64,000 bases of DNA, from positions 11,653,953 through 11,717,952 of the forward strand of contig OZ034978.1 of NCBI GenBank assembly GCA_964030785.1, written 5' to 3'. Of the stretch, positions 13,706 through 25,660 are shown in pieces. The stretch is from Siderastrea siderea. Lineage: Eukaryota > Cnidaria > Anthozoa > Scleractinia > Rhizangiidae. How positions within the stretch are numbered: the stretch's first letter is position 1; every line of letters begins with the position of its first letter. The position numbers and the translations under genes are program-made. The notes under the pieces are model-generated. The model saw only the letters and a program-made list of their open reading frames with translations, made no database searches and was not told the DNA's origin.

Positions 13706-13805
13706 GGGGCTAGTTTCTAAAGAAACTGTGATGCTGCGTCGGTGGGGAAAGTGAAACACAAAACTTTGGATTTATCAACTGAGTTGATCAATCCAAAGTT
13801 TTGTG
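13706..13805. repeat. snap-back repeat with 24-bp stem
   Basis: 13757-13805 is almost perfectly self-complementary: CACAAAACTTTGGATT, then ATCAACT, a single g, AGTTGAT and the complement of the first arm, with one mismatch. The flank tttctaaagaaactgtg...gcgtcggtgggg at 13706-13750 occurs inverted at 55290-55325, next to a longer version of the same arms. This is therefore a dispersed, probably MITE-like, family. Confidence 0.75.
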
Positions 13806-13829
13806 CATCGTATTCAAAAAGTTGTGTTT

Positions 13830-15160
13830 CTGATCAAATAGTTTGATTTCCTGCGTCTTCTTACCTGAAGTACTTCATTTGATTCATTTGAAGAATATGA
13901 AATGACGAAATATAAGTCAATTGTGCATACAACCCCCAGGATTCCCTGCAGGCGTGTTACATAGAGGGAGCGGGGTATTGACCCAAGTTTATTCATCAGC
14001 ATAAGGTTTAACAAAAGGCAAACCAGAGTCGAACAAATCATATAACACAGTGGTAAATCTTTTATTTCAGAAGAAAGTGTAGCTCGGCTTAATTTGGGTA
14101 GACATTTTAGGCCAATTGCTTGAACAAATACCAAGTTAGACCAGATTTATAGCTTAACTGAGGTTAATACTTGGTGTACATAAACCTTGTCTAAGCGGGT
14201 CAAAACTGTACGATAAATACATCTTATTAGATGTTTCGGTGTGAAGTATTGCCGTATATTTTTGCGAGTTCTGCTGCTGTATTTTGACGAGCCCGCAGGG
14301 CGAGTCAAAATACAAACAACGAGTTATTATCCAACTTAACCTTTTTCAACCTTTTTCAGTAACTTGAAAGAAAACTAAAAGTGTAACAGGCTGTTTATTA
14401 GGCTAGACATTTTATCTTATAGTAATTAAAACAAGACTACTTAAACATTATTTTTTTTAATCAAAATTGTAAACGCGTGGAGACTTGGCAAAATGCGTTC
14501 CAAATTCTGTTGTTGTTGTTATTATTACGGTAGTGTTTTCCTTTGTTTTCTCTTTATGAATTATTGTTAAACCAATTAGTAACCCATTTTATTTATGAAA
14601 GAAAGACAATAGTCTATGACATTATCAAAGCACCGCAGTTAATGAGATTTCACCACTAAAAGAGGTGAATTTGGTTGGTACAATACTATTTGTTTCTCAT
14701 TTAACTATTAGTAAGTAATTTTGGCTGTGCGATAATTTGTAATCAGCCTTTGCAAAGCGCCCCTAGAGGTTATAAAGAAAACGTTTTTGTAGTTAATTAT
14801 GTGTTACGAAGTTAATAAAGAACGTAAAAAGGGTGTTTACTGCGTTGTTTATTGGCTACCTTAACGTAGCTTATTTGTGTTTTAATAGGCATACCCACCC
14901 AAAGTTGAGTGGCTGAAACTTCACTGCTGCCATAAGACGGTCGGACTAGTAACTTCACCTATTTCCTACATAATCGATAAACAGTGATTTTACCATAGAG
15001 AAAAACAAACAATTTTCTAATTTAGCCTTACTTTTTTAGAAAGTTTGTTCACTGCGCAGTACACAGGTGAAGAAAACTCGCCCGGTTAAAACTCTAACAG
15101 CAAAGTTACAACCGCTTAACACTTTTCGTCAGGGGGGAAAGACTACTAGTTTGCTCTCTG
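13830..15160. other. non-coding stretch with one imperfect hairpin
   Basis: No gene recognised. 14277-14312 forms an imperfect hairpin, GTATTTTGAC and GTCAAAATAC flanking a GC-rich centre (gagcccgcagggcga), which looks like a small dispersed snap-back repeat. The remainder shows no structure I can name. Confidence 0.4.
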
Positions 15161-15164
15161 TGAA

Positions 15165-15720
15165 GGTCGTACTTTTTTTGCTCTGTATGGAAGTCGTACT
15201 TTTTTGCTCTCTATGAAAATCGTACTTTTTTGCTCTCTATGAAGGTAGTACGTTTTTGCTCTGTATGGAAGTCGTACTTTTTTGCTCTCTATGAAGGTCT
15301 TACTTTTTTGCTTTCTATGGAAGTCGTACCTTTTTGCTCTCTATGAAGGTCGTACTTTTTTGGTCTGTACGGAAGTCGTACTTTTTTTCTTTCTATTAAA
15401 GTCGTACTTTTTTGCTCTCTATGGCAGTCATACTTTTTTACTTTCTATTAAGGTGGTACTTTTTTGCTCTCTATGGAAGTCGTTTTTGTTTTATTTTTGC
15501 TCTCTATGGAAGTCTTACTTTTTGCCCTCTATGGAAGTCTTACTTTTTTGCTCTGTATGCAAGTCTTACTTTTGTGCTCTGTATGCAAGCCGTACCTTTT
15601 TGCTTTGTATGAGAGTTTTACTTTTTTGCTCTCCATGGAAGTCGTGCTTCCATACAGAGTACAAAAGTATGACTTCCATACAAAGAAAAAAAGTTCGACT
15701 TCCACTGAGAGCATAAATGT
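15165..15720. repeat. 26-bp satellite, GTCGTACTTTTTTGCTCTCT core
   Basis: About 18 tandem units of roughly 26 bp (gtcgtac, T6-7, gctctctatggaa) up to about 15650. Two to three units then follow in the opposite orientation (ttccatacagagtacaaaagtatgac), so the end of the array can fold back on itself. Frames of 60-144 codons here are repeat artefacts. Confidence 0.85.
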
Positions 15721-15810
15721 ACGACTGGAAAATTACGACTTTTTTGTGCCTTTATCCACTGTTTCCTATATGAACTAATTGTTTTTTTGCCGAAAATTCT
15801 GTATCGTGGG

Positions 15811-15880
15811 CGGGTTAGTTCAGTGGCAAGGCATCTGCTCGGCATTCGGCTGAAACCGCGATCGATTCTCAGGCAGATAA
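15811..15880 (+). other. tRNA-like sequence with A-box and B-box (SINE-like head)
   Basis: GTTAGTTCAGTGG (15814-15826) matches an RNA polymerase III A-box, and GATCGATTCTC (15860-15870) resembles a B-box at tRNA-like spacing. The body does not fold into a clean cloverleaf with a matched acceptor stem, and pyrimidine-rich sequence follows. I read this as a tRNA-derived SINE head or a tRNA relic, not a functional tRNA gene. Confidence 0.45.
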
Positions 15881-16239
15881 CTTTGTTTCATTTTTCTTTC
15901 TGTTTTCTTTCTGTTTTTTTCAAAGGTTCTTATAAATGCTTTGTGGTTACGTCATTTTATTCTGTCAATAATTATTATTAATTTTCCAGAACCATTAACC
16001 TCTATAAAAACGATAAACTCTAATCTTTGGGCTAATTGAGGAAGGAAACGTTGCGTGGCAAAAAAGAAAAAATACTACAAAAATTAATACAAAATAGGTA
16101 CAAAATAAATACAAATTTAGATATAATTGGACTTTATTCATAGAACATAGAAATTTAAAATCTTTTACGGCGGTCGAGTACGCGAATATTTTTAGCCGTG
16201 AAGGGCCGCCATTTCGTCAAGCTGTAAAATACATGCGAC

Positions 16240-16930
16240 AGAGAGGAAAAAGGTACGACAGAGAAGGCCGATAAAAGTGCGATTGAGAGGAAAAAAGTAC
16301 GACAAAAAGTTTTTAAAATATTGACATAACTTGGTTGTTGCTTCTTCGCAATTTTGGTAATACACCCTTTGTTGTATATTTGTTTCCCTGAGCTCTATAT
16401 AAACCGTTTCTTACACAAGTTAACCGTTCCGTGGCGAGGTAGTGCAATGGCTCGACGTCCGCTCAGTAATCAGAAAGCTCTGACCTCAATTCCCATGTTA
16501 AGCTCATAGATTTTTCCTTTTTTTTCTTTTTTGTTTTTCTTTTTAATTTTCTCTTTAAGGATTTATTTTTATGTCCTTTAAATTTTGAATATTTTATTCG
16601 AAAACCTAGAGAAACATTGAGCAAAAAAGTATACGACTGAGAGAAAAAAAAAAGTACGACAGAGTCCCAGGATAAGAGAATGACAGAGCGGGAAAAGTGC
16701 GATTGGGAGGAAACGAGAATGACACGAAGGGAAAAGGTATGATAGGAAGGCAACAAGTACAACAGGGAGGGGAAAAGTACGACAGGGAAAGAAAACGGTA
16801 AAAATTAGTACAGAGAAGTTCGAAAAGGAGCATGCACGGGTACAAAAAGGAGCACACACGGGTGCAAAAGAAAGATATGAAGGGTACAAAAGGAAACATG
16901 CAAGAGTACAAAGGGAGGACAGGAGGTAAT
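16240..16930. repeat. diverged relatives of the GTCGTAC satellite, inverted
   Basis: Repeated AAAAGTACGACAGAGAGG-like units (reverse complement of the 15.2-kb satellite core) occur at 16250-16310 and 16630-16930. They degrade to variants such as aaaagtgcgattgggagg and aaaggagcacacacgggt. The spacing is irregular, about 20-27 bp. The tRNA-like head at 16437 sits between the two blocks. Confidence 0.7.
16437..16500 (+). other. second tRNA-like (SINE-like) head
   Basis: AGGTAGTGCAATGG resembles an A-box and GACCTCAATTCCC (about 16481-16493) a B-box. A long T-rich tract follows (16508-16560). Like the element at 15811, it lies beside GTCGTAC satellite DNA. No credible tRNA cloverleaf was found, so a functional tRNA is unlikely. 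Confidence 0.35.
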
Positions 16931-19900
16931 TTTAAACACGCCAGTGTATCATAAATCCGTTTCCACGGTCTTTTAGGGTTTGGAATCCATAGTGGCGGCC
17001 ACTCCGCACTGGCCTCCATTTTGGATTTCTACGCCGCAAAGGCCCTGGGCACGAGAATAAATATTTTATTATTACTCCAAAACAGTAGTACAGTTAGAGA
17101 TCTCCTTTGTTATTTTGTTAAAAGTCAAAAATTAATTTTCTTGTTGATGCAAAGCACACTAGATGGTTCGTATTGTTTTTCTTATTGTTTTTCTATTTAA
17201 TCTTTTCTTTTTGTTTTTGGCGTTTCGTTATTGGTCCATTTAAGACGTGCGGCAGCATTCGTGCCAAATCTCTGACGTATTTGTCAACTATTGGCTCTAG
17301 TTTGTCATCCATATTCACGACAACGTGATGAATTTTTCACAACGAAGCAGTTCGTTGTCGTGAAAAGATGTCGAGTTGTAGTTCTGAAGACTGTTTGGTG
17401 ATCCTGAGGAAACTTCGAAGACCCCTGAAAGAATGGGAAAACTGGTGGTTAGAAAAACTTCACCAAAGGTAAGCAACGCTGTGTAACAACTCAATTTAAA
17501 TTTATCCAGAAAACATAAAGGGTATAAAACTCTGCTCGGTGAAGCTAGCACGTGCTTCTGGCGTTGAACTGAAAATTTCAAGTTGAAATTGGGGTGCAAA
17601 CCAGTACAAGACTTTTGAGCGTTTCGGCGCTTTCGTTTGTCACAGAGAAAAAACGAGGTATACTTAAGAAAGAGTTTCGGGCCGTTAATATCTGCGGTCT
17701 CAGTAAAAGTTTCGAGCCATCATTTGTCTACTATTGAAATAAGATTCTGGCGCTTGGGAATAAATTTAAAAGAGCTACTCATCAGGAAAGTTTTAACTGT
17801 TAAATACCTGAATTGCGTTTAAAGGTTGAACATTAGCTGTGAGAAATTTATCGACGTTTTCTTTGTATATTTTAGTATATGTAGCATTGGAGCTCACCAG
17901 TTTTATTGCTTATTTCTTGTTTCAGAAACACTTCTAAACTGAGTGAAAAGGGAGCTAGTTCGCAAGGAAGGAAATCGATGAAAGCAAACTGGACTCAGAG
18001 AGAGCTACTAAAAGATAAGAGTTTTAATAATATACCATAACAATATTCTTAAATGGTGGCTGGACAAATTTTCTTGATTTTTCTTTTGTCAGATGTTTTG
18101 CAAAAGGAACACTTCACAGAAGTGGGCATTGTTCAGTCTAGGTCTTAATTGTGTGAAATTACACAGCAAATTGACATAGGAATTGCATTGAGGGAAACAA
18201 ACGTGAACTAATATTGCTCTAAATAGCTGCTAAATTGTCTGAATCTACTCGCCAAATTGACATAGAAATAGCTTCACTTGGAGATGTTGATGTTATCTCG
18301 TTTTACGCAAGTGTTGACCAAAAACTTGGTTAAAGTTTTGTATCAGTCAGCCACCATTTAAACGTTCAGCGATCTTCTAATTCTTAGAGTTAATTCGATG
18401 ACTTGGTTTACGTCTTTTGTTTGAAACCCTGATTGATGAAAAATTTTCGGAAGAAATTTGTCTTTGTCCTGATAAAATGTGAAGAAAATATTGCCAGAAG
18501 AAATTTTTTTTGGCTTGATGAAATGTGGTCGTTCACTGAACCTACTACGATAAAAAAAATTCGATTTTGAATTGTCGATCGCTGAACGTCTAGATATAAA
18601 CATTGTAGCCTTCACTTCAGTGATGTGGTTAAACGTGAAATTTTTGAGAGGCTCTGACAGTTTGTTGAAGCAAATTTATCGCAGTTTGCAACCTCGGTGA
18701 TGCCAACATTTAAAATCATGTCTGGTTGTTCAAATTCTTTTCTAAAAAACGTTTGTTATTTCCAATTGGTATCAAATGCAATTGTCTAAACATTGCTTTA
18801 CTGTTTGACACAAATTTAATTCAGTTTACGTTTTAAATATTTCTTGCTGTCCAAAACATTTGCTAAAAAATGGTCTGTTAACTTTGTCAACCGGTATGGT
18901 TGAACTGAATCGTTTAAGAAACATAAAACTGGATTTGTGATTTGTATCAAATGTTATCTAATTGTCTCGTACTTTCCTCGCGCTTTCGTGAAACATTCTA
19001 AGGCCGATTTTAATGCAAACCTGTTGCAACATTTTCCCAAATAATTTTTTTTACGTCAGTGTTCTTACACTGAAGCAAGGCTCAATTATTTGTTTTCAAC
19101 CAGAAACTCAAAATGAAACAATATTCGGTTTCGGTGATTTTGGCACAATTGAAAACTAAACAATTAATTTTTGTATATTTCACGTACGTTAATCCAAGAA
19201 ATCGAAGTATTTTCAGAAAAGAGCTTTTCGTTAAAAATTCAATTGATCAGTAAGACAAGTTAAAGTATACTTAAAGAAAGAATGCATCGCTCTTAACAGA
19301 ATTGACTGCTGAAAATTCACGTTGACAGGTGTCATAAACTGTTTGTTTTAGAGCCTACTTAAAAAATTCACGTCTGTTACCTTCAACTGATTAACTTCTT
19401 GTTGGCAAGAGAACAAAGGCATTTTCTAAATTTCGTTCTTCTTAAATGAAAAAAAATGAAAATTAAATAAAATTATTTTAGGTTAATGTTAGAAATCAAC
19501 AAAATTTTAATTCTTTTTCTAACAATGTTTGGCTTGTTTGTGTTGATAAGATTGAATGCCTATGTTCTTTTGTCGTCTTGGGAGCTTATTCTTAACAGCT
19601 CGATGCCTCTCAGTGATTAATGTTCGCAAGTTATGCAGACCACAAAAACATTTTTTTAAACAAAACTGAAGTAAGTTGGATCGCATGAGTGAAATCAAAG
19701 AAAAGCAGACATTTCTGTGAGAATTTAACAACAATTCGATAGTCCTTACGAAGAAAAGAAATCGCTAAAATCTGTTGTACTGATCTGCTGATTCTTTTCA
19801 ACAAACATTATGTAAGATGAATAGGTAAGATGAACGTATATTCACACCTTTAATAAAGACATCTTTAATGACAAGCATTACGTTTTTGAAACAAATTATC

Positions 19901-21356
19901 AGCGACTAAATATAATCGATGTTTTACCAATGCTTGTAGATTCCTGTTCGATTTTAAATTGTTTAAATTATCTGAAGTTATCTGAAATTGAAGGACCATT
20001 GTGCTGTTTGTCCACTCGAGAGAGCAACTTGGACAATTAAATCAGACTGGAATAAAAATTGTCGTCCTTTTTTGGTAAACGATGATACAATAATTTGTCA
20101 GCAGTGTATTCATCAAGAAAATCTGAAGAATTTGGAACAAATTACCATGTAATCGGCTTTTTGAAGTAATTTTTGCTATTGTTTAAGTACAATTGCCTTT
20201 GCCATGCCTTATTCAAAATTGTTTTTGGACTTGTTTCTACAAATCAAACACACCAAAACACAGGAACAGAAATGAATTAATTCAGATGTTTTCCAAAGAA
20301 ATTCATTATTGACTTTTCATTGTGAATATGAAAATGACGTCGAAACGTAATCTTCGCTTCCAGGAACCTTATCAATTTTGGAGAACATTGTTTCATTTGT
20401 TGCTGCCCGTTACTCAAATTCACACCTGGAAAACTTGAGAGCAGAGAGCGTTTGACGACGAGATTAGTTGATCTGGTTAAAATGTTGGTTTAGACGTGAT
20501 TTTGTTATCCAGTTGGTAAAAGATCCGACGATGAAGTGTATTAATAGTTATTTTAATTTGGTTTTGCTTGCGTTTATTTTGGTCTGTATAACTTTAATTT
20601 GAATAATTTGTGCTGTTAATTCTCGAATGACAAAGGCGACATGTTTTTAAGTGCAAGGATGAAGCTCGATATAATATCTTCCTTCCAAGAACCAGGCATT
20701 GGGTTTTAAGATGGGCTCTTAGTTTTACCTTATAGTTTTAACGGTGGAGGAAAAGATATTTTTCTGTAAGCTGGCGCTCGATGGTAGCACAGGAAATTAA
20801 TTTTCAAATTTAAAAAGTTGTAGCTGACAGGTGAATGTGTCAACTCGGCAAGATTGTATTTATTAGACAGAAAATGAAGGCGTGCACTTGTTTGTTTTCC
20901 ATTCTAAATTTTATCACTTGCGCCATTCCAAATTAACGCTTGTTTCAATTATATTCTACAATGTTGACACTGGAAGGAAACATGGAGCCATGCAATTGTA
21001 CGTTTTGCGTTCCACATTTTATCTTGCTCCATAGTTAGCAAACTATCGCTATTTTCTTTAGCAGTTAACTGATTGGGCGAAGCATTTTCTCCTGTGCTAC
21101 AAAGAGAACTGGCCGAAAGAAAAAGGTCTTGTTATTAAAAGCAACTTGACTGACAAGCTATGAACTTTTTGAAATCTAGGCTCGATTGGAAATAAAATTA
21201 GAAACGTTAACAACACCTGAAATTTAGCTTCAATAATCCAAAACGTTCTTGACTTATGATAGTCTTTCGCAGAGCAAAATTTTCACTGAGGTTTGTCTAT
21301 AGCTTATCGTGTTTCTTTTAGTATCCTCCATGTAAACACCATCTCGTGCAAGAGCA
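16931..21356. other. 4.4 kb with no recognisable gene
   Basis: AT-rich non-coding sequence. The longest open frames are under 100 codons and none shows a domain, codon bias or splice-consistent chain I can support. No strong tandem or inverted repeat was seen. It could be intergenic or intronic. Confidence 0.4.
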
Positions 21357-21695
21357 GCCCAGTATTTTTTAATGTCAAGTTTAATGAAAAACTGGATCCA
21401 TGAACAGATTCTCCATCTTGAGCTCAGCGAAAATTTAACCTCTCGTAGACTTTGCTGTAAAATGAAGGAGAACTAAAACTTTGAAGTACATGCTTTTTGC
21501 AAAGTTGAATGTATTGCGTGCTGCAGAAATGCATGCGATACATTCAGTTTTGCAAAAATCGTGTTGGTCAAAGTGTAAGTTCTCCTTTATTTTACAGCAA
21601 AGTCCACGAAAGTTTAAATTTTTGCTTAACTCAGGATGGAGAATCTGTTCATGAATCCAGTTTTCAATAAACTTGACATTAAAAAAATATTGGGC
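21357..21695. repeat. 165-bp inverted duplication with a 9-nt loop
   Basis: The arm 21357-21521 and the arm 21531-21695 are reverse complements with scattered mismatches (roughly 85-90% by eye), separated by tgcagaaat. Matching landmarks are aatgtcaagttta, gaacagattctccat, actttgctgtaaaat, aaggagaact and gaatgta. The right arm read on the minus strand is open for over 50 codons, so the inverted unit may have come from a gene fragment. A transcript would fold into a long hairpin. Confidence 0.85.
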
Positions 21696-21850
21696 TGTTT
21701 CGAAAAGGGGCCGCTTTGAAGAAGTTGGAGTAGTTTCCAATTTCCAATTTAAAATGTTTTGCATGAGATAGTGTGTGCTCTTTGGGCGGAAAAATGTTCA
21801 AAGGGAACCTCGTTGAATTTTTTTACAAAATTGTTGCCGGGGGAAACGCT

Positions 21851-22220
21851 GTGCAAATTTTTCCAAATTTTCCCGCCAAAAGACTTAGTATATATTCGAA
21901 GAAAAAGTTTGTCACACCTTTTTATTAATTAAATGATTTTCCCTTAACTAATTAACTTAATCAGAAAGAGTTGTTAAGATACTTAGAGAATAAAGACAAT
22001 GAAACTGTTTATCTTTATTGTTGTCTTTAATTATTCAATAAATTACTTTACATACAAGAAGATATCAAATATTAAAAAAAAAACACGGGAAAATTCTAGA
22101 TTTTCAAACAGATGTTAACTACTTGGAATTATTTAAAAATTAAAAAAAAACGGCGCATGCGTATTTTGAGCGCCCGTATTTTTCTAAGTCTTTTGGCGGG
22201 AAAATTAGAGAAATTTGAAC
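21851..22220. mobile_element. MITE-like element with CCCGCCAAAAGACTTAG inverted ends
   Basis: A 23-bp arm at 21866-21888 (containing CCCGCCAAAAGACTTAG) is repeated exactly in inverted orientation at 22184-22206. Weaker similarity continues outward for about 15 bp on each side. The interior is AT-rich and carries no coding sequence, as in a non-autonomous DNA transposon. I could not identify a target-site duplication. Confidence 0.65.
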
Positions 22221-22229
22221 AGGGGTTAC

Positions 22230-23430
22230 CATAGCAAACATGAAGGCAAAACATTTGCATATACAGTGTTTTTGAACTCAAAGATGTGAGCAAGTTGTGT
22301 AAAATAGACTTTAATAAACACTAACTTGGAATTGAAAAATTCTCTAACGAGAGAAATTGATATTGTAACAAATTTACACAGGACAACTTGCTTAGAACCA
22401 TTGCATCCAAATATAAAACAATTGTACGAGTTTGGAACGTGTCGCGAGACCTCAAAACTATCATATCTGTATTAAACAAGGTTAAAATTTTCTCCGGTTT
22501 TGCGTGTGGCCGTGTAAATTGGTTCTTGTTTGCTGATACAGTGCAACACTAGACATAACTAACATTGATACATCCGAGCGATCATCTGTCGAGGAAAACT
22601 GATAAACAAGCTAAAAAAAAATAAACGGCCTAACAAATTCCACACCTGTAAATCGTTTCTAAAGCCTCCCGAAAAACTTCATGTTTTGTTTTAGTTAATG
22701 TTGCCCGCGGCTAAATCGAATCTTCGACAAGTAAGCCTTATCCTAATAAGGAATGCCTCAGTTAAATTCTACAAAGCCTTTAGTTTTAGAGCAAGCAAAA
22801 TAAAAGATTACGAGATACAAGCCCTATTTGAAGACCTGTTCGACTTGGAAAACGCGAAACTTGTGATTCTGAATATATTCAATTTTGTTCGACTTGTGAA
22901 AAAACTACTACCAATTTATTTTCCGTCATTTGTAAATATGATTAAATCCAGCACATATAAAAACGACCTCACCTTGTTTCAGGCGTGTAGCCTCGACGAA
23001 ACCCAACGGCCAAATTGACTAGTCAATTTGGCCACTTCACATCTTCTATTTTATAAATGTTTTGAAACCCTTTTGTCCCTGAAAAATATTCAAACTTGGC
23101 GCGTTCTGGGATTTATTTGCCTCTTGGGAATCACGCCTTTTTCCCGTTCATCATTGTTGAAACAAATCGTTGCTACACAATGTGCAAACGACAAACACAC
23201 TCAGCCGCATTATCATTTCATTTGTCCACGAACCGTAATTCGCAAAGGAATGAGTCTTCAAAATGGCGCTCGAATCTCTTACTCGTTTATATTTTGTTTG
23301 CCCTAGAGCTTTTAAAAAGCTGTAAAAAGGTTTGTAGAATGTGGACACCCCTTATCTACAGCACCAAAAATTGCTGAAATCGGTTAAAGCTTCCTTGACG
23401 AAAATTTGATTTATAAAATGGAACCTCAAC
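22230..23430. other. no recognisable gene
   Basis: Open frames of up to 106 codons (22698-23018) show no domain I recognise, and no splice-consistent extension is evident. ggccaaattgactagtcaatttggcc (23007-23032) is a short near-perfect palindrome. Nothing else can be supported. Confidence 0.4.
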
Positions 23431-23439
23431 GGTAATTAA

Positions 23440-24700
23440 TAGCTGCGGGTCGTTTTAATTATTATTATTATTATTATAAAACAAAAACTGGCTCTCGATT
23501 TGCACTGACAAATCGCCTTATGTTCTGTAAAAGCATCGCTAACAATACTGAAAATGGACACAATTTGACTGGAATAGACTAAAAAGTGGCCTTTTAATTT
23601 TGTTTTCCTTAAAACTATCAATTGGTCACACTTCTTAGAGTAGTTGAAAACTGGCGAACGGAGGTATTTTAAAGAAACAACAAACGCTAAAATCTACGTT
23701 GCTTCACTGAGAAATCGCCCTTTTGGTAACCTTTAAACTGATCCTTACTATTTAGAAACCCAGAATTGAATCTTTGCTGGTTAAAAGAAAACACACGCAA
23801 TATGATAAACAAAAACAGACTAAAATGACATACATTTTAATAGTCCAAGAGAATAGAGTCAAATTTTTTTGGCCTCCGTTTTCTACTTTCCCTTTTTTTG
23901 TAAGGTTTGTTATCCTTGTCCAATTAAACTGTCAAAAGGACGCAGTGTTACTGAGAACAGACTAAAAAAGTCTAAACAAGCCTACAATTTTCTCTTTACT
24001 TAAAAAATTCTTGCTGAAAAAAACTCCAATCGTCGAACAAAAGCAATTTAACTGAAAATCAATTACACTGGCCTAAGTTTTCTGCTACGAAATCACCTTT
24101 TATGGAACTTTTAAAATCCTTGCTGAAACAATGGCTATGGATGCAATTGAGCTGCCAACAGAATCAAAAGGCCAAAGTTTTTCTCTAAAAATCGCCCTCT
24201 TTGTAACTATCAAATTCTTGCTGAAAAGTGACAAATGTATGCAACGTTTTATTGTTGCCATTTTTACCAGCCTTAAAATATGGCAGCCATTAATTTGTAG
24301 TTCAATGTTATGTGAAGCTTTTCGAATTTTTGGTAATTTTTCAGAGTGTCGGCGGGTTTGAGAAATAAAAAAAGAAGATAAGCAGATTGAAGCGCTTATA
24401 AAGTTTTGAGTTCTAAATTGAAGAACACCAAAACAGTTGGTGGCTAACAACCTGAACTGGTATCGCGTGCGGGCATCGCACGCTTTTCTCTTAAATCACA
24501 TCACATTTCGTAAAAATTCCACAGAATGCCCTCTTAACCGAAAACAGCCTACGTTTTTTTCACCAAGGAAACCCTTGCTTGCTGTGTGAAAACTGACACT
24601 GAAACGGACCCAATTTAACATAAACTAAATTAAAATTGTCTACATCTTTCACTAGACACCCTAGTCAATTCTGATACGAAACTCTCAGTTTGGACTTGTT
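23440..24700. repeat. degenerate tandem repeat of roughly 110-150 bp
   Basis: The phrases ttgctgaaaa, aatcgccctttt, agactaaaa and gtaactttyaaa recur in the same order along this interval, with heavily diverged, unequal spacing. This suggests an old tandem array. A TTA/ATT microsatellite lies at 23457-23476. Identity between units is low and I only infer the array from recurring anchors. Confidence 0.45.
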
Positions 24701-24937
24701 GAAACTCAGTGGATGATTCTGTGAAATTAAAGATATTCTTCAAGGTTCAGAAGACATGTGGCTGTCTTATTTCCAATCACTTCATACCAATAAATCCCTT
24801 AACTCTGATCAGCAGGAAAGTTGTTGATGAGTTGCGAAAACTAGAGGCTAAAAAACTTCAATCATATTCCAGCTAAATAAACAAATGATTAAAGCTAGCT
24901 AGCTTCAATGAAATGATATCTGTCCATCGCAAAATTT

Positions 24938-25660
24938 GTGTCTCAAGAAGCCTGGGAAAACTATTTTTTCACAGCGCACTTTAAAATGTTCATTATCACA
25001 AAGAAAAAAGTATTCTCCTATTTTGTGGACTTCAAGAAAGCTTTTGATTCGCTCCTGCACGATAGACTACTGTGTAATATCATACAAATTAAAGTAGAAG
25101 GAAATTTTTATAAATTGCTCAAAAGCCTTTGCTTCCATTCTGTTTGTTCCATAAATATTGGTAATAGCCAAACACGACCTTTTTAATACGCAAGAGGTGT
25201 ACGCCAAAGTTGCATTTTGAGTCCATTGTTCTTTAACATCTACAATAACGACTCACCGTTCTCTTTTGAGAGTACCTTTACTGATCCTTTTGTTTTAACA
25301 AATGGCACTAACTTAAACTCTCTTTCATATACAGACGATTTAATTGACTTTCGCGATCAAAAACAGGATTGCAAAATTGTCTTAATACGTTATCTTCACA
25401 GTTGCAGGTCGTGGATGTTAAACATACATATATCCTAAGAAACTCAAGGTAATGGTTTTCAACGGCGCGCAAGGAGATATGATTTTATGTTTCAAATTGG
25501 CAATTAAAATATTGACATTGTTCAAATTTATATACTTAGGGACTCGCAATTCTTCAGGTCATTCCCCCGAAATAAAATTTAACACACGATTTTTGTCAAA
25601 CTTTCACAAGTTGTTATCTATTGTGCAATGCTTTGAAATATAAAATAAAAAGGATAGGTC
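24938..25660 (+). pseudogene. decayed non-LTR retrotransposon reverse transcriptase fragment
   Basis: The translation shows reverse transcriptase landmarks in order: YFVDFKKAFDS (motif A, normally ADFSKAFD), ARGVRQSCILSPLFFNIY (motif B, normally RGVRQGCILSPLLF) and LSYTDDL in place of the catalytic YADD (motif C). An in-frame TAA at 25184-25186 lies between motifs A and B. The frame changes after about 25436, where a FIYLGT segment follows as in LINE-type enzymes. No endonuclease domain or 3' tail was recognised. A dead LINE fragment, inactive in replication terms. Confidence 0.8.

Noticed and set aside
15282..15778. Hydrophobic frames of 66-144 codons resembling membrane proteins
   Set aside because: They lie wholly in the 26-bp satellite. 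LFCFLWKSY-type repeats come from T-runs.
15811..15880. Functional tRNA gene
   Set aside because: A- and B-box-like motifs are present, but I could not form a full cloverleaf with a paired acceptor stem.
21435..21764. 109-aa minus-strand gene
   Set aside because: It runs through an inverted duplication and has no recognisable domain or start context. Treated as part of the repeat.
22698..23018. 106-aa plus-strand gene
   Set aside because: No domain, no splice-consistent neighbours, and average composition. Could be chance.
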